From Candidatus Methanomethylicaceae archaeon (lineage in GTDB: Archaea > Thermoproteota > Methanomethylicia > Methanomethylicales > Methanomethylicaceae): a stretch of DNA of 64,000 nucleotides. Shown here piece by piece: positions 61,832 through 64,000 of this stretch. The position numbers and the translations under genes were made by a program. The stretch is taken from contig JACTUC010000025.1 in NCBI GenBank assembly GCA_015660995.1, positions 24,271 to 88,270 of the forward strand. Reading direction: 5' to 3'. Below the pieces are notes generated by a model. The model was not told the origin of the DNA and searched no databases. It saw only the letters and a program-made list of their open reading frames with translations. Each line of letters begins with the position of its first letter. The first letter of the stretch is position 1.

Positions 61832-62952
61832 GGTGTGCCACCTACCCTAGACACAGCGCTCACAGCTGCCTCCAAAGGGGAGGAATATGCCGAGACGCCA
61901 TTCTTTCTGAGGAGTTCTCCACCCTCGATCGCATTCGTCCCTGCCAACCTAACGACGATAGGTTTCTTTGGCGGTTCAGAGCCTAAGGCTTCAATTATTC
62001 CCTTCGCTACTTCGTCACCGCGCGTTAGGCCACCGAATATATTTACGAATATGACCTTTACCCGATCATTCTTCATAAGAAGGTGAATACTTTTGCGGAA
62101 TATATCAGACTTAGCACCTGCTCCGACGTCGAGAAAGTCAGCGGGGTGCCCACCTTTTGATTGCAGCAGGTCCATCGTTGCCATCGTTAGTCCTGCCCCA
62201 TTTCCTATTATCCCGATATTACCATTTAGTGAAACATAGCTCAAGCCAATTCTTGCCGCTTCCTCTTCTTCTTTGGTTTTTCCGCGCGGCGGTAGTTCGT
62301 TTAGCAGCGGATGCCTGAAGAGGGCACTGTCATCGATTATTATCTTTGCATCCAATATGACAGAAGTATTACCAACTATTACGAAGGGGTTTAATTCAAC
62401 GAGTTCAGCATCAAGTTCAACAGCGATGCTAAAGAGTTGCCTCACGATTGGGTCTATTCTCACCATAGGCACACTTAAGTGGTTTGATATAGCAAGTACG
62501 TCAAAATTATTAATCAAGCGAAGGGGAGAAATGGACAATTTCAAGATTGTGTCAGGCTTGGACTTAGCAATCTCCTCAATATCAATTCCTCCTAACGCGC
62601 CTGCAACGAGTGAGTAACTCTTCTCCTGTCTGTTTATGCTGAGGGAAAGATAGAGCTCCCTATCAGCTAAGATTTCCTCCTCGAGCAGGATTTTCTGTAC
62701 GGCATAGCCGTTAATATTTTTGTCAAAGAGAGAGAGGAGTTGCCGTTTAGCCTCCTCCACATTTTTCACTTTGATTATCCCACCTGCTTTCCCTCTTCCA
62801 CCAACCGGAACCTGGGCTTTAAGAACTAAAGGGGGGTTTAGATCCTGCTGCTCTATTTCTTCAGGATGATCACGTGAAATAACTATGCCTCTAGAGATGG
62901 AGAGACCGTACTCTTTGAGTATTTCCTTGGATTCGTATTCGTAGAGGCGCAT
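61828..62952 (-). CDS. sucC: Succinyl-CoA synthetase beta subunit
   Basis: 374 residues of the ATP-grasp beta subunit: LYEYESKEILKEYGL at the N-terminus, VGGRGKAGGI in the nucleotide site, and IVGNGAGLTMATMDLL and DVGAGAKSD in the ligase domain. Length is standard. tRNA-Val lies upstream, with a 60-bp spacer. Confidence 0.93.
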   Translation of the reverse strand: MRLYEYESKEILKEYGLSISRGIVISRDHPEEIEQQDLNPPLVLKAQVPVGGRGKAGGIIKVKNVEEAKRQLLSLFDKNINGYAVQKILLEEEILADRELYLSLSINRQEKSYSLVAGALGGIDIEEIAKSKPDTILKLSISPLRLINNFDVLAISNHLSVPMVRIDPIVRQLFSIAVELDAELVELNPFVIVGNTSVILDAKIIIDDSALFRHPLLNELPPRGKTKEEEEAARIGLSYVSLNGNIGIIGNGAGLTMATMDLLQSKGGHPADFLDVGAGAKSDIFRKSIHLLMKNDRVKVIFVNIFGGLTRGDEVAKGIIEALGSEPPKKPIVVRLAGTNAIEGGELLRKNGVSAYSSPLEAAVSAVSRVGGTP

Positions 62953-63012
62953 GTCTAATTATCTATTAAACGCAGTTAAAAAGAGTCTCACATGCAGGAT
63001 AATGTATTTCAA

Positions 63013-63090
63013 TGGTGGGCCGGGTCGGATTCGAACCGACGACCACCGCCGTGTAAGGGCGGGATCCTAACCGAACTAGACTACCGGCCC
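63013..63090 (-). tRNA. tRNA-Val (TAC), CCA encoded
   Basis: Acceptor GGGCCGG/CCGGCCC, discriminator A at 63016, CCA at 63013-63015, anticodon stem CCGCC/GGCGG, loop CTTACAC (anticodon TAC), T-stem GTCGG/CCGAC. No intron. Confidence 0.95.
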
Positions 63091-63135
63091 GTCATAGACG
63101 ATAAAAACTTTTAGCACCTTTAAAACTTTCGCAGT

Positions 63136-63633
63136 CTAGTCTGAGAGACTACTCTCAATCTCCTCAATCTTCAGCTTGAGGATATGGATAGCTTCGCGGT
63201 TCTGGACGCTTTCTAGTCTCCCTCCACAGGTAGGGCATTGGAAATTTGTTTCCATTGCTTCCTCAAATATGAATCTAACATTATCGGTTTGGCAAATGAA
63301 GAACATATTCTTTGACTCGTACTCAAGCCGCTCCTTCAGCTTTCCTAGAACCTTCCGCTTCTTTGCATTGAGCAATATGCTGAGCCCAGTCCTGTTGATC
63401 CGCCAATAATACTTGAACCAGCCTGCATCTTTGTCCCGGACCCTTCTGTAAGAGACGAGGCTCTGCTCGAAAAGCTGGTACAAAAGCTTCCTGAGATTGT
63501 TCAGCTTCATCCCTGTCTTTTGGATCAACTCATCATCCGTTGTCTCATCCTGCTCAGAGAGTATCTTAATTAGCTGCACTGCATCCTCCCCAATTAGCTC
63601 TCTGGCTACTGCAATCAAGGACGGATTTGACAC
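63136..63633 (-). CDS. tfe: Transcription initiation factor E alpha subunit
   Basis: 165 residues: a winged helix (about residues 7-95, KTGMKLNNLRKLLYQLF) and a C-terminal zinc ribbon (about 108-145). The ribbon has CQTD in place of the first CxxC, and CPTC as the second, so only three cysteines remain. TFE helps open the promoter and binds RNA polymerase. The spacer to aTrm56 is about 60 bp. Confidence 0.9.
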   Translation of the reverse strand: MSNPSLIAVARELIGEDAVQLIKILSEQDETTDDELIQKTGMKLNNLRKLLYQLFEQSLVSYRRVRDKDAGWFKYYWRINRTGLSILLNAKKRKVLGKLKERLEYESKNMFFICQTDNVRFIFEEAMETNFQCPTCGGRLESVQNREAIHILKLKIEEIESSLSD

Positions 63634-63692
63634 GGATGATCACGCCGATGGTTTCAAATGAACGAGTCTAACATATTATTGAGGGGCTCGTC

Positions 63693-64000
63693 TCAAATAT
63701 CTTTCTTTTTCAGGTCCAACTGTTCAACAATTTTCCCCTTGTTCGATGGCACTATCCTGAGTCTGGCATCCTTGAAGGATATGTCCTCCCAAGAGCCAGC
63801 GGTCATCCTATCTAAAAAAATAGCTAATGCAGCTGCCTCAGAATGCGGCTGATTTGTTATTGCCACGTTGAGATCGGCCTCGCGGTAATACTCCCGCGGA
63901 ACCTTCTCCCCCCCAACAACGACGAGAAGACTGGCCTTTTCTGGTAACAGTTCGGTCACAGCTACTCTTATTGGAACACCGTACATTGTCAAGTGCACAA
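63693..64000 (-). CDS. tRNA (cytidine-56-2'-O)-methyltransferase aTrm56, N-terminus beyond window
   Basis: The C-terminal ~100 residues of a SPOUT methyltransferase: HLTMYGVPI at the edge, then LLVVVGGEKVPREYYREAD and NVAITNQPHSEAAALAIFLDR, and the closing RIVPSNKGKIVEQL. This is the conserved knot and tail of aTrm56, which methylates C56 in the T-loop of archaeal tRNAs. The frame is open through position 64000, so the gene begins outside. Confidence 0.9.
   Translation of the reverse strand, partial: VHLTMYGVPIRVAVTELLPEKASLLVVVGGEKVPREYYREADLNVAITNQPHSEAAALAIFLDRMTAGSWEDISFKDARLRIVPSNKGKIVEQLDLKKKDI

Noticed and set aside
63136..63633. Damaged TFE because the zinc ribbon has three cysteines
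   Set aside because: TFE ribbons vary in the first CxxC among archaea and the rest of the protein is intact.

Overview
This is a 64 kb stretch of an archaeal chromosome. The evidence is the full set of archaeal information-processing genes (aIF2-beta, NMD3, pelota, TFE, DnaG primase, archaeal-type HisRS, TyrRS and PheRS, EndA, aTrm56), an archaeal SRP RNA, a lone 5S rRNA gene, intron-bearing tRNA genes with bulge-helix-bulge (BHB) splice motifs, archaeal lipid enzymes, and TATA-type promoters. Two tRNA genes carry two introns each, one of them outside the canonical 37/38 site. That points to the TACK/Thermoproteota side of the Archaea rather than to a typical euryarchaeon. I cannot resolve it further by reading. 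Base composition is moderate. Genes are tightly packed, with frequent 1-30 bp overlaps and ATGA junctions. I see no phage, insertion sequence or CRISPR array.

Layout. 1-1012: 5' part of an XPD-type helicase running off the left edge. 1113-4047: three-gene operon for the archaeal modified mevalonate pathway (anhydromevalonate phosphate decarboxylase plus both subunits of phosphomevalonate dehydratase). 4093-8406: HD hydrolase, thymidylate kinase, XPF-like nuclease, a zinc protein, UPF0147 and an inositol-phosphatase-family enzyme. 8453-11821: a more accessory stretch with tRNA-Leu, a membrane protein, a truncated PEP-synthase fragment followed by a protein of unknown function, and an Ogg2 glycosylase with an N-terminal extension. 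12086-18496: class I aldolase, PfkB kinase, glutamine synthetase, Trm112, two tiny zinc proteins, a nitrilase, a ferritin-like protein and a polyprenol-kinase-like membrane protein. 18665-24444: tRNA-Gln, a ribophorin-I-like membrane protein, glycine decarboxylase subunits and an ArsB/NhaD-type permease. 24687-37369: Fe-S and sulfur carriers, tRNA modification, MetRS, a translation cluster, HisRS, the second prenyltransferase of ether-lipid synthesis, EndA, a hydrogenase-type protease, MtnA, an HTH-phosphoribosyltransferase regulator, dUTPase and a PPC-domain protein. 37564-40195: aldehyde dehydrogenase with a ferritin-like partner, and a radical SAM protein. 40317-48207: tRNA-Pro, tRNA-Ser, SRP RNA, tRNA thiolase, site-2 protease, CutA, a nucleotidyltransferase, radical SAM, pelota, RimI and DnaG. 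48367-55363: TyrRS with a structured RNA upstream, PheRS, CoaD, DUF1512, 5S rRNA and a small Lrp-type protein. 55638-64000: intron-rich tRNA genes (Trp, Thr, Leu), tRNA-Arg, CBS proteins, a CDF transporter, a SPASM radical SAM enzyme, succinyl-CoA ligase, tRNA-Val, TFE and the C-terminal part of aTrm56.

Connections. The mevalonate operon makes isopentenyl phosphate precursors, used downstream by the UbiA-type prenyltransferase (32806-33672). Polyprenol phosphate would come from the kinase at 17795-18496 and could serve protein glycosylation, to which the ribophorin-like protein may belong. EndA (33647-34177) lacks the usual catalytic histidine position, although at least four tRNA genes here need splicing, two of them at two sites. 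A second endonuclease subunit is therefore expected elsewhere in the genome.

The points most worth follow-up are the two-intron tRNA-Trp and tRNA-Leu genes, the two-domain structured RNA just upstream of tyrS (49465-49704), the ribophorin-I-like protein, and the broken PEP-synthase fragment with its unknown partner.
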